Source: Acidobacteriota bacterium
GTDB taxonomy: Bacteria; Acidobacteriota; Terriglobia; Terriglobales; Acidobacteriaceae
Reading direction: 5' to 3'
DNA: 41,221 nt
Assembly (NCBI GenBank): GCA_003225005.1
Contig: QIAN01000037.1
Span: 1-41,221 of the forward strand
The notes beneath the pieces are model-generated. The model did not search any database, was not told the origin of the DNA, and was given only the letters and a program-made list of their open reading frames with translations. The translations under genes were made by a program, and so were the position numbers. Numbering within the stretch: the first letter of the stretch is position 1; every line of letters starts with the position of its first letter. This document shows, one piece after another, positions 1-7,907 of the stretch.

Positions 1-44
1 GCCTCGTCAGGTTGATCGTTGCCAGTGCGCAAGAAATTGCCTGC

Positions 45-73
45 TTGACACGTATCCTTCACAGCGCAAGAAT
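45..73 (+). promoter_or_regulatory. possible sigma-70 promoter
   Basis: A perfect TTGACA lies at 45-50, followed by a 17-base spacer and AAGAAT at 68-73 (four of six matches to TATAAT). It points toward the secreted-protein gene at 243, but that would leave a leader of about 160 bases. The rest of 1-242 shows nothing else I can name. Weak call. Confidence 0.22.
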
Positions 74-242
74 ACGTCCTGCTCGGCTTGGGGCTTCCAA
101 CGCGGATTTCAGCCAGAAGGTCCGTAATCAGTGTGCCCAGATCTAAGGTTGAGCCACTCCTCACGGATCGATTTCTGTCCGAGCGCGCTGCCTGCCCTCT
201 CGCCCCATGTCTGTAAATTCTATGAAAAAGGAGAATGGAAAC

Positions 243-656
243 ATGTCCCTCAAAAATCGACTTCTCCAGTTAACACTGGTTGTGCTTAGCCTTACGGTCG
301 GGATGCAGGCGCAGGACACTCAGCATTGCTCAAACGCAACCTTGCACGGCAGTTACGGTTTCCACGCTACCGGAACGGGGTTCGTTGCGATCGGTCGCTT
401 CGTCTTTGATGGAAATGGTAGTCTCACCGGAAAACTCTTCATAAGAGTGCCTGGCACGAACATTGGGCCTGTCGAATTTCCTGGAACGTATTCGGTAAGC
501 CCTGACTGCACAGTCACGGACACATGGGGCCCACCCATCAACAGCACGCACGTGTCGGCGATCGTTGATCAAGGTAAGGGGTATTTCATCATGAACGTTA
601 GCCCATCTACCCCGGCTGCGGATACCCTTAACAATGGAGAGGCCAGAAGGAAGTAG
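243..656 (+). CDS. small secreted protein, acidobacterial family
   Basis: A 137-residue protein of unknown function. I chose the ATG at 243 over the in-frame ATG at 207 because AAGGAG at 228-233 sits nine bases before it and because the protein then begins with a clean signal peptide (MSLKNRLLQ, a hydrophobic run, then GMQAQ). The mature part starts with a Cys-containing segment (QHCSNATLHGSYGF) and holds Gly/Phe/Thr-rich beta-strand-like stretches (FVFDGNGSLTG, GTYSVSPDCTV). From memory this pattern is common in secreted Acidobacteriota proteins without a known role. The two mature Cys residues could form a disulphide outside the cytoplasm. It stands alone and is followed by a hairpin terminator, so it is probably a single-gene transcript. 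Confidence 0.75.
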   Translation: MSLKNRLLQLTLVVLSLTVGMQAQDTQHCSNATLHGSYGFHATGTGFVAIGRFVFDGNGSLTGKLFIRVPGTNIGPVEFPGTYSVSPDCTVTDTWGPPINSTHVSAIVDQGKGYFIMNVSPSTPAADTLNNGEARRK

Positions 657-669
657 TCCGAAGAAATCG

Positions 670-696
670 AGAGGGCCGTGAATCATGCGGCCCTCT
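670..696 (+). terminator. hairpin terminator after the secreted-protein gene
   Basis: AGAGGGCCG at 670-678 pairs perfectly with CGGCCCTCT at 688-696 around a nine-base loop, starting 13 bases after the stop codon. Only a short T-rich stretch (TGATATTTCCC) follows, so termination strength is uncertain. Confidence 0.6.
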
Positions 697-755
697 GATA
701 TTTCCCGACATAAACTCTCTTTCGCTTGGGTTGTTGATGAAAACAATAGAAGCGC

Positions 756-1080
756 TCATTGACCGGCTAATGTGAGCCCATTTTCCGGCGCGATAAGGTA
801 CTCGAGTTCTTGGTTAATTTTGCGGAGACGTTGAGCAAGTCGATGTAATTTGCTCGAGGCTTTGGAGTCTTGCAGGCCAAGGCGAAACGTCTGCAGAAGA
901 TAAGTGGCGGCGATCGAGTCGCGAATGGAGAACAGGTTCGGGCGAGGTGGAGCGGTGGTCAAGGACAGGGGGAAGTTTGGGAACAGGGTGACGCAGAGTC
1001 GTGTTGTGGCAGGCGCGATGGAACTCGCGTTGCAGGTCTTGCTGCGTGACCTGAACGTAACGCATGGTCATGCGGATGTC
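756..1080 (-). pseudogene. tyrosine recombinase C-terminal remnant (copy 1)
   Basis: Reading on the minus strand from 1080, the sequence encodes DIRMTMRY, the end of a phage-type integrase including the catalytic Tyr, then [15 protein letters not shown]. After a frame change near 965-990 it continues in another frame as [19 protein letters not shown] and a helical tail ending at 756. The same arrangement recurs at 16857-17234, which shows that the short ORF here is the natural C-terminal extension of the recombinase rather than a separate gene. Everything before DIRMTMRY, including the other catalytic residues, is missing. The break at 1080/1081 abuts a FAD-oxidase tail on the other strand. 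Non-functional. Confidence 0.8.
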
Positions 1081-1239
1081 GGCACTTGCACTGGCGAGCA
1101 CGGGATCGGCTACGGAAAAATGAAATACCTGCATGCTGAACACGGGGAAGCGCTCGAAGTCATGCGCACAATCAAGAGAGCCTTGGGCCCGGAAAACCGG
1201 ATGAATCCCGGCAAGATCGTCGATCTATCCGTACAGTAA
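1081..1239 (+). pseudogene. GlcD/D-lactate dehydrogenase-type FAD oxidase, C-terminal remnant
   Basis: The last 52 residues of an FAD-linked oxidase of the GlcD/D-lactate dehydrogenase family: [17 protein letters not shown], followed by a helix and [11 protein letters not shown], the usual ending of that family. Full proteins have about 450-480 residues, so roughly 90 percent is gone. The recognisable homology begins exactly where the minus-strand recombinase remnant ends, so a recombination or deletion event joined them. An open frame continues upstream to an ATG at 904, but those residues are only the antisense reading of the recombinase. It lies 44 bases before an intact FAD enzyme of a different family. 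Confidence 0.78.
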
Positions 1240-1283
1240 GTCAGAAGAATATCCTATTCAGAAATCATTCTGGAGTCTCGCCT

Positions 1284-2630
1284 ATGAATAAGAGGACCTT
1301 TATCAAGCTCTTCGCCGCCACGGTTGCATCTTCGCCGGTAATGCGCCTGCTGGCTTGGGCGGGACAGGAACGACTCCGAAACTGGGCCGGCAATGTCGAG
1401 TACAGTACCGACAGGGCTGAAACTTCCACTTCGCTCGAACAGGTGCAGGACTATGTCAAAAAAGAAAACAAGCTGAAAGTGCTCGGCACCCGCCATTGCT
1501 TCAACAACATTGCCGACAGCAAAGACCAATTCCTGTCGCTGAAGCCGATGGACAGCGTGATCGCCATCGATCCGGAGAAGCGCACCGTCACCGTCGGTGC
1601 GGGCATCACCTATGGAAAGTTGTGCCCTTATCTCGACGGCAAAGGCTTCGCTCTTCACAACCTCGCATCGTTACCCCATATCTCCGTGGCGGGTGCATGC
1701 AGCACTGCAACCCACGGCTCCGGCCAGAAAAACGGCAACCTTGCCACGGCGGCATCCGGCCTCGAAATAGTCACGGCGGACGGCAAGATCGTGAACCTAT
1801 CCCGGGAACGAGACGGCGAGACATTTAGCGGAGCGGTGGTTGGACTGGGCGCTCTGGGCGTGATCACCAAGGTCACACTGGATATTCAGCCGAGCTTCAT
1901 GATGCGCCAATATGTTTACGAAAACCTGCCGCTCAGTGAGTTGAAAGAGCACTTTGACGCCATCGAATCCAGCGGCTACAGCGTGAGCTTGTTTACTGAC
2001 TGGCAAAAGCAGCGCATCAACGAACTGTGGATCAAGAGCCGCGTCGAAGAAGGACAGGTATTTCACGCTACTCCCGAGTTCTTCGGAGCGAAGCTCGCCA
2101 CCCGCAATCTCCACCCAATTGCGGAGCTGTCGGCGGAAAATTGTACCGAGCAGATGGGCGTGCCGGGTCCCTGGTATGAGCGCCTGCCCCACTTTCGCAT
2201 GGGGTTCACTCCGAGCGCGGGCAAAGAACTGCAATCCGAATATTTCGTGCCGCGGCAGCATGCGGTGCAAGCAATCCTGGGGGTCGAGCGGCTGCGCGAT
2301 CAAGTGGGCCCGTCTCTACTGATTACCGAAATCCGCACGGTTGCCGCCGACAACTTATGGATGAGCCCTTGTTACCAGCAGGACTGCGTCACCATCCACT
2401 TCACCTGGAAACCAGACTGGCCCGCCGTGAGCAAGCTGTTACCCGTGATCGAGAAGGAACTTGCTCAGTTCAATGCCCGCCCACACTGGGGAAAGCTTTT
2501 CACCATCTCGCCGGCGGAACTTAACCGCATTTACAAGAAGATGCGCGAATTTGTTGAGCTCAGTAAGCAGTACGATCCCCAAGGCAAGTTTCGGAATGAG
2601 TATCTGAACAAAAACATCTTCAATACCTGA
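1284..2630 (+). CDS. alditol/xylitol oxidase-like FAD enzyme
   Basis: A 448-residue flavoprotein of the vanillyl-alcohol-oxidase superfamily, closest in layout to alditol oxidases (AldO, xylitol oxidase) and aldonolactone oxidases. The first 26 residues look like a Tat-type export signal with Lys-Arg instead of Arg-Arg (NKRTFIKLFAA). The FAD-binding domain covers about residues 45-210. GTRHCF (69-74) contains His71, which aligns with the His that carries covalent FAD in AldO, and HISVAGACSTATHGSG is the second FAD-contact loop. The C-terminal half is the ALO-type substrate domain and contains HWGKLF, a segment typical of AldO. The likely reaction is oxidation of a polyol or sugar to an aldose or lactone with H2O2 release or transfer to another acceptor. 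Start: ATG at 1284 with GGAG 10-14 bases upstream. The specific substrate is inferred only. Confidence 0.8.
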   Translation: MNKRTFIKLFAATVASSPVMRLLAWAGQERLRNWAGNVEYSTDRAETSTSLEQVQDYVKKENKLKVLGTRHCFNNIADSKDQFLSLKPMDSVIAIDPEKRTVTVGAGITYGKLCPYLDGKGFALHNLASLPHISVAGACSTATHGSGQKNGNLATAASGLEIVTADGKIVNLSRERDGETFSGAVVGLGALGVITKVTLDIQPSFMMRQYVYENLPLSELKEHFDAIESSGYSVSLFTDWQKQRINELWIKSRVEEGQVFHATPEFFGAKLATRNLHPIAELSAENCTEQMGVPGPWYERLPHFRMGFTPSAGKELQSEYFVPRQHAVQAILGVERLRDQVGPSLLITEIRTVAADNLWMSPCYQQDCVTIHFTWKPDWPAVSKLLPVIEKELAQFNARPHWGKLFTISPAELNRIYKKMREFVELSKQYDPQGKFRNEYLNKNIFNT

Positions 2631-2850
2631 AACTTGTAAAAAGGACGCGTTGGTCGGGTAATTATCCTCGCCGCATTTCTCTGAGCGAGGCGGAGAGTGC
2701 TTGGAACAGCGAACGCACCACAAAACAGAATTCGCTTAAGAAAACACAGACCCCTTTTAGGCCCCCATTAATCGTTTCCGGCCGTGTTTTAGGGGTTCTT
2801 GGAGCGCCACTCGTGCCCGTAGATTCACTAAGTTACCGGTGACCGAAATG

Positions 2851-2895
2851 CTCATAACCCAAAGGTCGGTGGTTCAAATCCACCCCCCGCAACCA
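2851..2895 (+). other. tRNA-Met(CAT) 3'-half fragment, likely att scar
   Basis: The 45 bases from 2851 to 2895 match the 3' half of an elongator tRNA-Met: anticodon loop CTCATAA, 3' anticodon-stem strand CCC, variable region, T-arm GGTGGTTCAAATCCACC, acceptor strand CCCCGC and an encoded CCA. The 5' half is absent: the bases just upstream do not pair with the anticodon stem or the acceptor strand. A tRNA 3' half beginning at the anticodon is the usual identity segment left by tyrosine-recombinase elements. In the standard geometry the element lay on the left and the original chromosome on the right, which agrees with the terminator that follows directly. Confidence 0.8.
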
Positions 2896-2928
2896 TGAAC
2901 GCCACTGCTTTAGAGGCAGTGGCGTTCA
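2896..2928 (+). terminator. strong hairpin directly after the tRNA-Met fragment
   Basis: TGAACGCCACTGC at 2896-2908 pairs perfectly over 13 bases with GCAGTGGCGTTCA at 2916-2928 around a seven-base loop, starting right after the CCA end. This is where a tRNA terminator is expected, so the DNA to the right of the fragment is probably the ancestral downstream flank of a tRNA-Met gene. The following CCTTCTTCC is pyrimidine-rich, not a pure T-run. Confidence 0.7.
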
Positions 2929-2986
2929 CCTTCTTCCGACGCGATTCTTCGCAACGCGATGACCTGATGGAACTCCAAATTCCCCC

Positions 2987-4015
2987 CTAGTCCTGTGCCG
3001 TATAGATCCAGATTTCGGCTCCATGATCCGCGCGAGCGGGTACAGCCAGATAGAAACGGTCGAACGCTTTCCGGCCCTTTCCGAAATACCCGGCAGTGCG
3101 TGCGCCTATAGCGGAATCGACCTTGGCGAGAAGATCGTAATGATCGGCATCGTCCTGTCTGAAAACGCTGATGTACCCTTCTCCGCCGGGAATATACACG
3201 CGCCTGCGGGCGGAATCGTAATACAGGTCGTCCGCATCCTGGACAGCCGGAAGCGTTGCAACCAAGCGTCCTGAGTTGGTGTCAAACACCAAGAATCGCG
3301 GCGGAGTTCGCGTGGCCACGAAAAGCCTATGGTTAGCCGCATCCAACGCCATTGGAAAATTGCTCTCGAAGGTCAACGGCCAGCGAGCAATGGGGTGCGT
3401 GCTGCGATTGACGGCAGCAATCTGCTTTAAGTCCGGCAAGTTCACATATATGTTTGGGCTGAGGTTTCCAGTTGGAAGGATTCCGGATGCGCTCCCAGTT
3501 TGAATTCGTCGACTCGCTTATTGGTTGCCGCATCAACCACCGCGATTGCGCCGGTCTTTTCGTCCCCGTAGCCGACGTATACTCGCTTCTTCGCCGCATC
3601 ATAGCGAAGGCTATTTACATCATCCCCCAAAGTCGATGGAGCCGATCAGATCGAAAGTGGTGCCATTGTAGACATACAGCTTCCCCTCGTCGCTTCCCAC
3701 AAATACCTTGTTCGTCTCCTGCGAATACACTACGCCTTGCGGGGTTGGCACCCCAGAGATGGAGTGAATCACTGTCTGCGCACTGATGCCAATAATCTCT
3801 TCCGTATCATTTCCCAGCGCAGAGACAAAAAGCCGGTTGTGGGTAGCATCGAGGCCAAAATGATCAATGCGCCCCTTAACGTTCGGCAACGGGATCGCTC
3901 CAGTCAACACAAGCGGAGCTTCGCTGGGAGGATGCGAGTTCTCCTGAGCATGCATTTGAATGGTGAATGCGGCGATCAGTACCAAGACAAGGCCACGACC
4001 ACACACTTTTCTCAA
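2987..4015 (-). pseudogene. YncE-like secreted beta-propeller, two frameshifts
   Basis: Three consecutive minus-strand frames together encode one propeller of about 340 residues. The first (4015 to about 3630) has a signal peptide (VLVLIAAFTIQMHAQ) and blades such as HNRLFVSALGNDT and TNKVFVGSDEGKLYVYN. The second (about 3630-3442) gives DDVNSLRYDAAKKRVYVGYG. The third (3445-2987) gives NLPDLKQIAAVNR, ANHRLFVATRTPPRFLVFD and ARRRVYIPGGEGYISVF. The first shift falls in a run of five G at about 3627-3632, where four G would restore the frame; the second is near 3443. The homopolymer case could be a sequencing error. YncE-type proteins are periplasmic lactonase-like propellers of uncertain function. 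It is the last gene of the chrB-chrA cluster, 14 bases after chrA. Confidence 0.72.
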
Positions 4016-4029
4016 CGCTTTCCTCCATC

Positions 4030-5154
4030 TCAGGCATGCCGGAGGACTAGTAGCCCTGCTGCCGCCGCGCAGGCTATGAGAACCGGCTCAGGAACCTTCC
4101 AGCGAAATAGTACGGCAAGACTAACAGCGGAGATCAACATGGTAGGCAGATCGTAGACCGAGCGACGAGCAAGAACGATCGCCGCACCGGCAATGGCGCC
4201 GGTCGCCGCCGCAGTCACACCTCGTACGAAAGCATTCAACTGAGGGTTTTTAGCCCAGCGTTTGTAGGAGGGTGCCAACAGCACAACTACAAGGTAGACG
4301 GGCAAGAAAATTCCGAGGGCTGCCGCTGTTGCTCCTGCAACACCTGCAACCAGATACCCGATAAATGCGACAGTGATGACCACCGGTCCAGGTGTAATCA
4401 TTGCCACTGCGACCGCATCCACAAATTGTTTGTCGGTCAGCCAATGATGGCCTTGCACCACTCCACCATAGAGGAAGGGCACAACAGCGAGCCCACTTCC
4501 GAACACAAACAGCCCAGCCTTCGCAAAGTAGACAAAGATCGGCAACAGAGTGCCGCTCGCGCCAAGTGTCGCTAGGGTTCCTGGCGCAAAAACCATCGGC
4601 TCTGTGCTTCTGGCCGATAAACGGTTGGGAAAAGCCCTGGTGAACAGGTTCATTACCCCGCCTAGCAGAAAGAGCCAAATGATCTCCTGCGAGGTCCAAG
4701 CCGTTGAAACTGCCAGAAGCGCGAATATTCCCCAAAGCAACTTGTCTTTCCCGAGCGTGAGTTTTGTGAGTTTGAACGCAGACCGGGTGATGATCCCGAT
4801 CACCGCTGCGCCGATTCCGTAGAACATGCCCTGCATCCATGGCAGCCCACCGAAGCGAACATAGGCCGCAGAGAGCCCCAACACCATAAGGAAGGATGGC
4901 AACACGAACGCCACGCCAACCGCAGTAGCCCCGAGCACACCTGCGCGAAGGTAGCCGAGATAAATTGCGAGTTGGGCAGCCAGAGGGCCTGGAGCGAGCT
5001 GCGCAAGCGCCAGACCCTCCAGGTAGTCTTCTTTGCGGACCCAACCGCGCTCGTCAACAAGGTCCTGCTGCATATGTCACGCTAGCGCAATCGGTCCGCC
5101 GAAACCGACCGTTCCCAGTCGGAGGAAATATCCAACAAATTTAGCGAGTGACAC
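4030..5154 (-). pseudogene. chrA: ChrA chromate transporter with an early in-frame stop
   Basis: A two-domain CHR-family membrane protein with about ten hydrophobic segments. Each half carries the family signature: LAQLAPGPLAAQLAIYLGY in the first and AVAMITPGPVVITVAFIGY in the second. ChrA exports chromate from the cytoplasm. The reading frame open from the ATG at 5073 gives 347 residues but lacks the conserved first helix. That helix is present just upstream in the same frame from a GTG at 5154 (KFVGYFLRLGTVGFGGPIAL) and is separated only by a TGA at 5077-5079 (codon 26). A single G-to-T change of a GGA codon would explain it. The gene is therefore either newly inactivated, expressed from an internal start, or misread at one base. 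It lies 38 bases after the DUF1259 gene. Confidence 0.8.
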
Positions 5155-5192
5155 TCTCTTTGGCTCGGCGGCTATCGAGTTGGGTTCTGGGT

Positions 5193-6134
5193 TCATTTTG
5201 TCGAGTTTGTATTATCGAGAGCCGCTCGCAGTCCCTTCGCCAATTTCACCGCGTCATCGTTTGCCCAAAAGTGCATGAAGAAGAGGTGGGGTTCTTCCAT
5301 GAGCATGTGGCTGTGCAGGGCTGTTATTGCAATTCCGTTCTGTCGTAACGCCTTGATGAGAGGATTGACTTCGCCTCCGAGGAGCACAAAATCTCCGGTG
5401 ATCGCTGCCTTGCCACTCCCCGTGGGCTGGAAGTTCAGGGCAGTCGCCACGCCCAGCGACGAAGGAACAGCCATGCCCGAGTCAGTAATTGTTTCGGCTC
5501 TCGGCACGCCAATCTGAAGAACTCCACCATTAACCTTCCCAGTGTGCCCGAGAATCTGATTAACCTGCTTCTGGTCAAAACCGAGCTCGGCTCCCGGTTG
5601 AGGTGCGGGAGTGGTATCTGTGCCGGGAGTCTTAGTCAGGGCCACCGCATCGTGGATGGCCTTCGCCATCTGCACGACGTCACCGTGACTGGCAGTGTGC
5701 ATGTACATCACATGTGGCGATTCCCCGATCAGATGATTATGGACGGCGGATTCGTGGATTCCGCCCTCCTGCAGCTTCATCATGACGGGTTCGACCTCGT
5801 CTTCTGTGAGAACCGGGTTGCCCATAACCATCGCTCCGCCCCCGTCTCGCTTGAAAGCTGCCCATGAACCCAACGCGAGGCCGGGCTTGATATCGACACC
5901 ATCGAGCACGATATGAAGGTCTTTTCGCGGCATGCCGAACTTGATCACGTGACCAGGCTGCGATTGGCCAGAACGGCCCATCGCATCCTCGACCTGCTTC
6001 CAGCTATTCGTCGGAGTACTTGCAGTCGTGGAGCCGGATCCTTGCGCCGAAGCCAAAGACCCGCAGGACAGGCAAACCATCACAAGGATTGGTGAGATTC
6101 GGATTGATAGGTTTTTACGAACGATTGCATGCAT
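5193..6134 (-). CDS. DUF1259 (LppY/LpqO-like) secreted protein
   Basis: A 313-residue exported protein with a signal peptide (PILVMVCLSCGSLASAQ) and two copies of the DUF1259 domain. Each copy has the same plan: a Gly-rich start (VIKFGMPRKDLHIVLDGV; VLQIGVPRAETITDSG), a central FxxxGGxAxxxGDxxLxxxEVxPxxxxL stretch, then a His-rich motif (ESAVHNHLIGESPHVMYMH; ITALHSHMLMEEPHLFFMH). The paired HxH motifs suggest metal binding, but no reaction is established for the family as far as I know. From memory DUF1259 genes are often found beside chrA, and here it lies directly between the ornithine cyclodeaminase-family gene (21 bases) and chrA. A periplasmic helper in oxyanion handling is a guess. Confidence 0.82.
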   Translation of the reverse strand: MHAIVRKNLSIRISPILVMVCLSCGSLASAQGSGSTTASTPTNSWKQVEDAMGRSGQSQPGHVIKFGMPRKDLHIVLDGVDIKPGLALGSWAAFKRDGGGAMVMGNPVLTEDEVEPVMMKLQEGGIHESAVHNHLIGESPHVMYMHTASHGDVVQMAKAIHDAVALTKTPGTDTTPAPQPGAELGFDQKQVNQILGHTGKVNGGVLQIGVPRAETITDSGMAVPSSLGVATALNFQPTGSGKAAITGDFVLLGGEVNPLIKALRQNGIAITALHSHMLMEEPHLFFMHFWANDDAVKLAKGLRAALDNTNSTK

Positions 6135-6155
6135 GATCAGACTCTCCCTTTTTCG

Positions 6156-7151
6156 TTAGGCTGCGAAATCTAATCGAACGCCGGAGCCGTCCCGTTGGGC
6201 CTTTTCGTATAGAAAGGCGGCAGCGGCCACGTCTTGCAACGCCATTCCCGTGCTGTCGAAGATGGTGATTTCTTCTTGTGATTCACGGCCTGGCTTTTTA
6301 TCCGCTACGACCTCACCCAGTTCTGCGTGTACATATTCTCGGGTCACGACACCCGCCTCCAACGCATGATGTAAGTCTCCCATCACCGCACATTGTTCGA
6401 GCATGTCGCATACGATCTTGCTTTGGGCCATCAGGCCTGGGTGAAGTTCTTGTTTCTGAGGGTTGTCGGCACCAACAGCAGCGATGAAAGTTCCAGGTGA
6501 GACATCGTCGGCGCCCAGCAACGGATGCCGTGACGTAGTGCAGGTCACACAAATATCACTCTGTCGAACTGCCGCAGTGAGATCAGACACAGGCGCTACG
6601 GAGATCCTCAGGTCCGATGTGAGGTCTTGCGAAAACCGCGACGCCTGCTCGTCGTTCGTGTCGTGAGCGAAGACCGTCTCGAATCTGAACACACGTGACA
6701 GCGCTTTGAGCTGAATATGTCCTTGATTTCCGCAGCCGCAAATAGTAATCGCCCGCGAGTCCGCGCGTGCCAGAAATTTCGCTGCGACGGCGGTTGCCGC
6801 AGCGGTGCGAAGCGAAGTGATGTCACGGGAGTCCATCACCGCAAGGGGAGTCCCATCTCCTGCGTCGCAGAGAACGATGACGCCCTGAATCGTGGGCAAC
6901 CCGAATCGCGAACTATTCTCCGGAAAGTTGCCGTTTACCTTCGCCGCAAAATACGAACGATCAAGTTTTAGCAATCCGGCCTTGAGATGAAACCCACCAT
7001 CCCTTGTGTGCATGCTCAAGACTGCTGGCGGGACAGCCCTGCCCTCTCCGTATTCACGAAAAGCATGCTCTACCGCCCCGATACACTCGTCGAGGGTGAG
7101 CAAGGTTTGAATCTCTCGTGAGGTCAGCAACAGGATTTCGCCCGATTTCAT
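6156..7151 (-). CDS. ornithine cyclodeaminase/mu-crystallin family NAD-enzyme
   Basis: A 331-residue cytoplasmic protein of the OCD/mu-crystallin family, whose members make proline from ornithine, reduce cyclic imines or oxidise alanine. The N-terminal part shows the family pattern MHTRDGGFHLKAGL and AAKVNGNFP; Lys71 is at the position of a substrate-binding Lys. SLRTAAATAVAAKFLAR leads into the Rossmann fold with GCGNQG at residues 139-144. Length is normal. The ATG at 7151 overlaps the stop of the preceding peptidase gene by four bases (ATGA), so the two are translationally coupled. I cannot assign a substrate. Placement next to a peptidase and a chromate regulator is unusual and suggests amino-acid or thiol chemistry tied to oxyanion stress, which is inference only. 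Confidence 0.82.
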   Translation of the reverse strand: MKSGEILLLTSREIQTLLTLDECIGAVEHAFREYGEGRAVPPAVLSMHTRDGGFHLKAGLLKLDRSYFAAKVNGNFPENSSRFGLPTIQGVIVLCDAGDGTPLAVMDSRDITSLRTAAATAVAAKFLARADSRAITICGCGNQGHIQLKALSRVFRFETVFAHDTNDEQASRFSQDLTSDLRISVAPVSDLTAAVRQSDICVTCTTSRHPLLGADDVSPGTFIAAVGADNPQKQELHPGLMAQSKIVCDMLEQCAVMGDLHHALEAGVVTREYVHAELGEVVADKKPGRESQEEITIFDSTGMALQDVAAAAFLYEKAQRDGSGVRLDFAA

Positions 7152-7892
7152 GCAACCATTCCTACTGGACCGGCCGCTTTCTCTAACACCGGACAGAGAT
7201 TGGAACCCGAAGGAGCTTCGACAGCGTTCTCCCCGCGCCGAAATATGCGTGCAGTGTTCGGTCCTTTCAACACCACCGCACCGTCCCGCACCCGCAGAAT
7301 CGAGCCCTCTCGCAAGCCGACCACAGTCTCTTCGTTTTCTTCGAGGAACTGCATGAGGCGTTCTTCCTGCGTTTCCTCCATATGAGTGGAGGACGGATCG
7401 GGGTCCAGATAGTGCGGACTAATCTGGAATGGAACCAAACCCAAAGCTTCGAATGACGGGGGCTGCACGACGGGCATGTCCTTAGTGGTGCTTAGATTCG
7501 GACACGCCGCGATGGAACCTGCGGTTGACCCGATGTACGGACGCCCGCTGCTAGTCTCCGCCGGATCGGGTCCAACAAGTCGTGATCGTGGAGTCCCTTC
7601 AGCAGCCGAAATGTATTCCCACCGCCGACGAAGATCACTCCAGCTTCTTCGACAGCTCGCGGCATGTTGGATACATCATGGATTGATGAGAGTGAGAGTC
7701 CCATTTCGCGAAAGCGTTCTTGGGCCTTCGCGGCGCAGACTCGGCGGTCATGAACTGCATAGGGAACGAATAAGACGCTCGTCGCGCCTCCGATAAAATC
7801 GCGGATCTCTTTTTCTGCGCTAGATAACCCCGCCCGTGCAGGGTTGAGTTGCTGATGAGCAGCAGTTTCTTGACAGCATCAATGGTTGCCAT
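7148..7892 (-). pseudogene. pepE: dipeptidase E (S51 family), frameshifted, nucleophile changed
   Basis: A Salmonella PepE-like Asp-specific dipeptidase spread over three frames. Frame one from 7892 gives KKLLLISNSTLHGRGYL. Frame two (about 7825-7550) gives AEKEIRDFIGGATSVLFVPY, RREFRE-type helix remnants and AVEEAGVIFVGGGNTFRLL. Frame three (about 7545-7148) gives YIGSTAGSIAACPN, KDMPVVQPPSFEALGLVPF and ISPHYLDPDPSSTHMEETQE. Frame breaks therefore lie near 7830 and 7548. The GxSAG nucleophile motif reads GSTAG here, so the catalytic Ser is a Thr (codon ACC). With two frame breaks and no nucleophile the gene is dead or the locus needs resequencing. It starts 15 bases after chrB and overlaps the next gene by four bases, so it was a genuine operon member. 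Confidence 0.82.
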
Positions 7893-7907
7893 TGCGCCTC
7901 CAATACG

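Noticed and set aside
904..1080. Plus-strand frame upstream of the GlcD-type tail as an N-terminal part of the same gene
   Set aside because: These residues are the exact antisense of the recombinase remnant and have no similarity to FAD oxidases.
2631..2850. Hairpin CCTCGC/GCGAGG at 2666-2690 as terminator of the AldO-like gene
   Set aside because: Only six pairs, and no T-run follows.
2800..2895. A complete tRNA-Met gene
   Set aside because: No 5' acceptor strand, D-arm or pairing 5' anticodon strand is present upstream of the 3' half.
3023..4156. Plus-strand frames across the propeller and ChrA end
   Set aside because: They mirror minus-strand genes with clear motifs and contain no protein features of their own.
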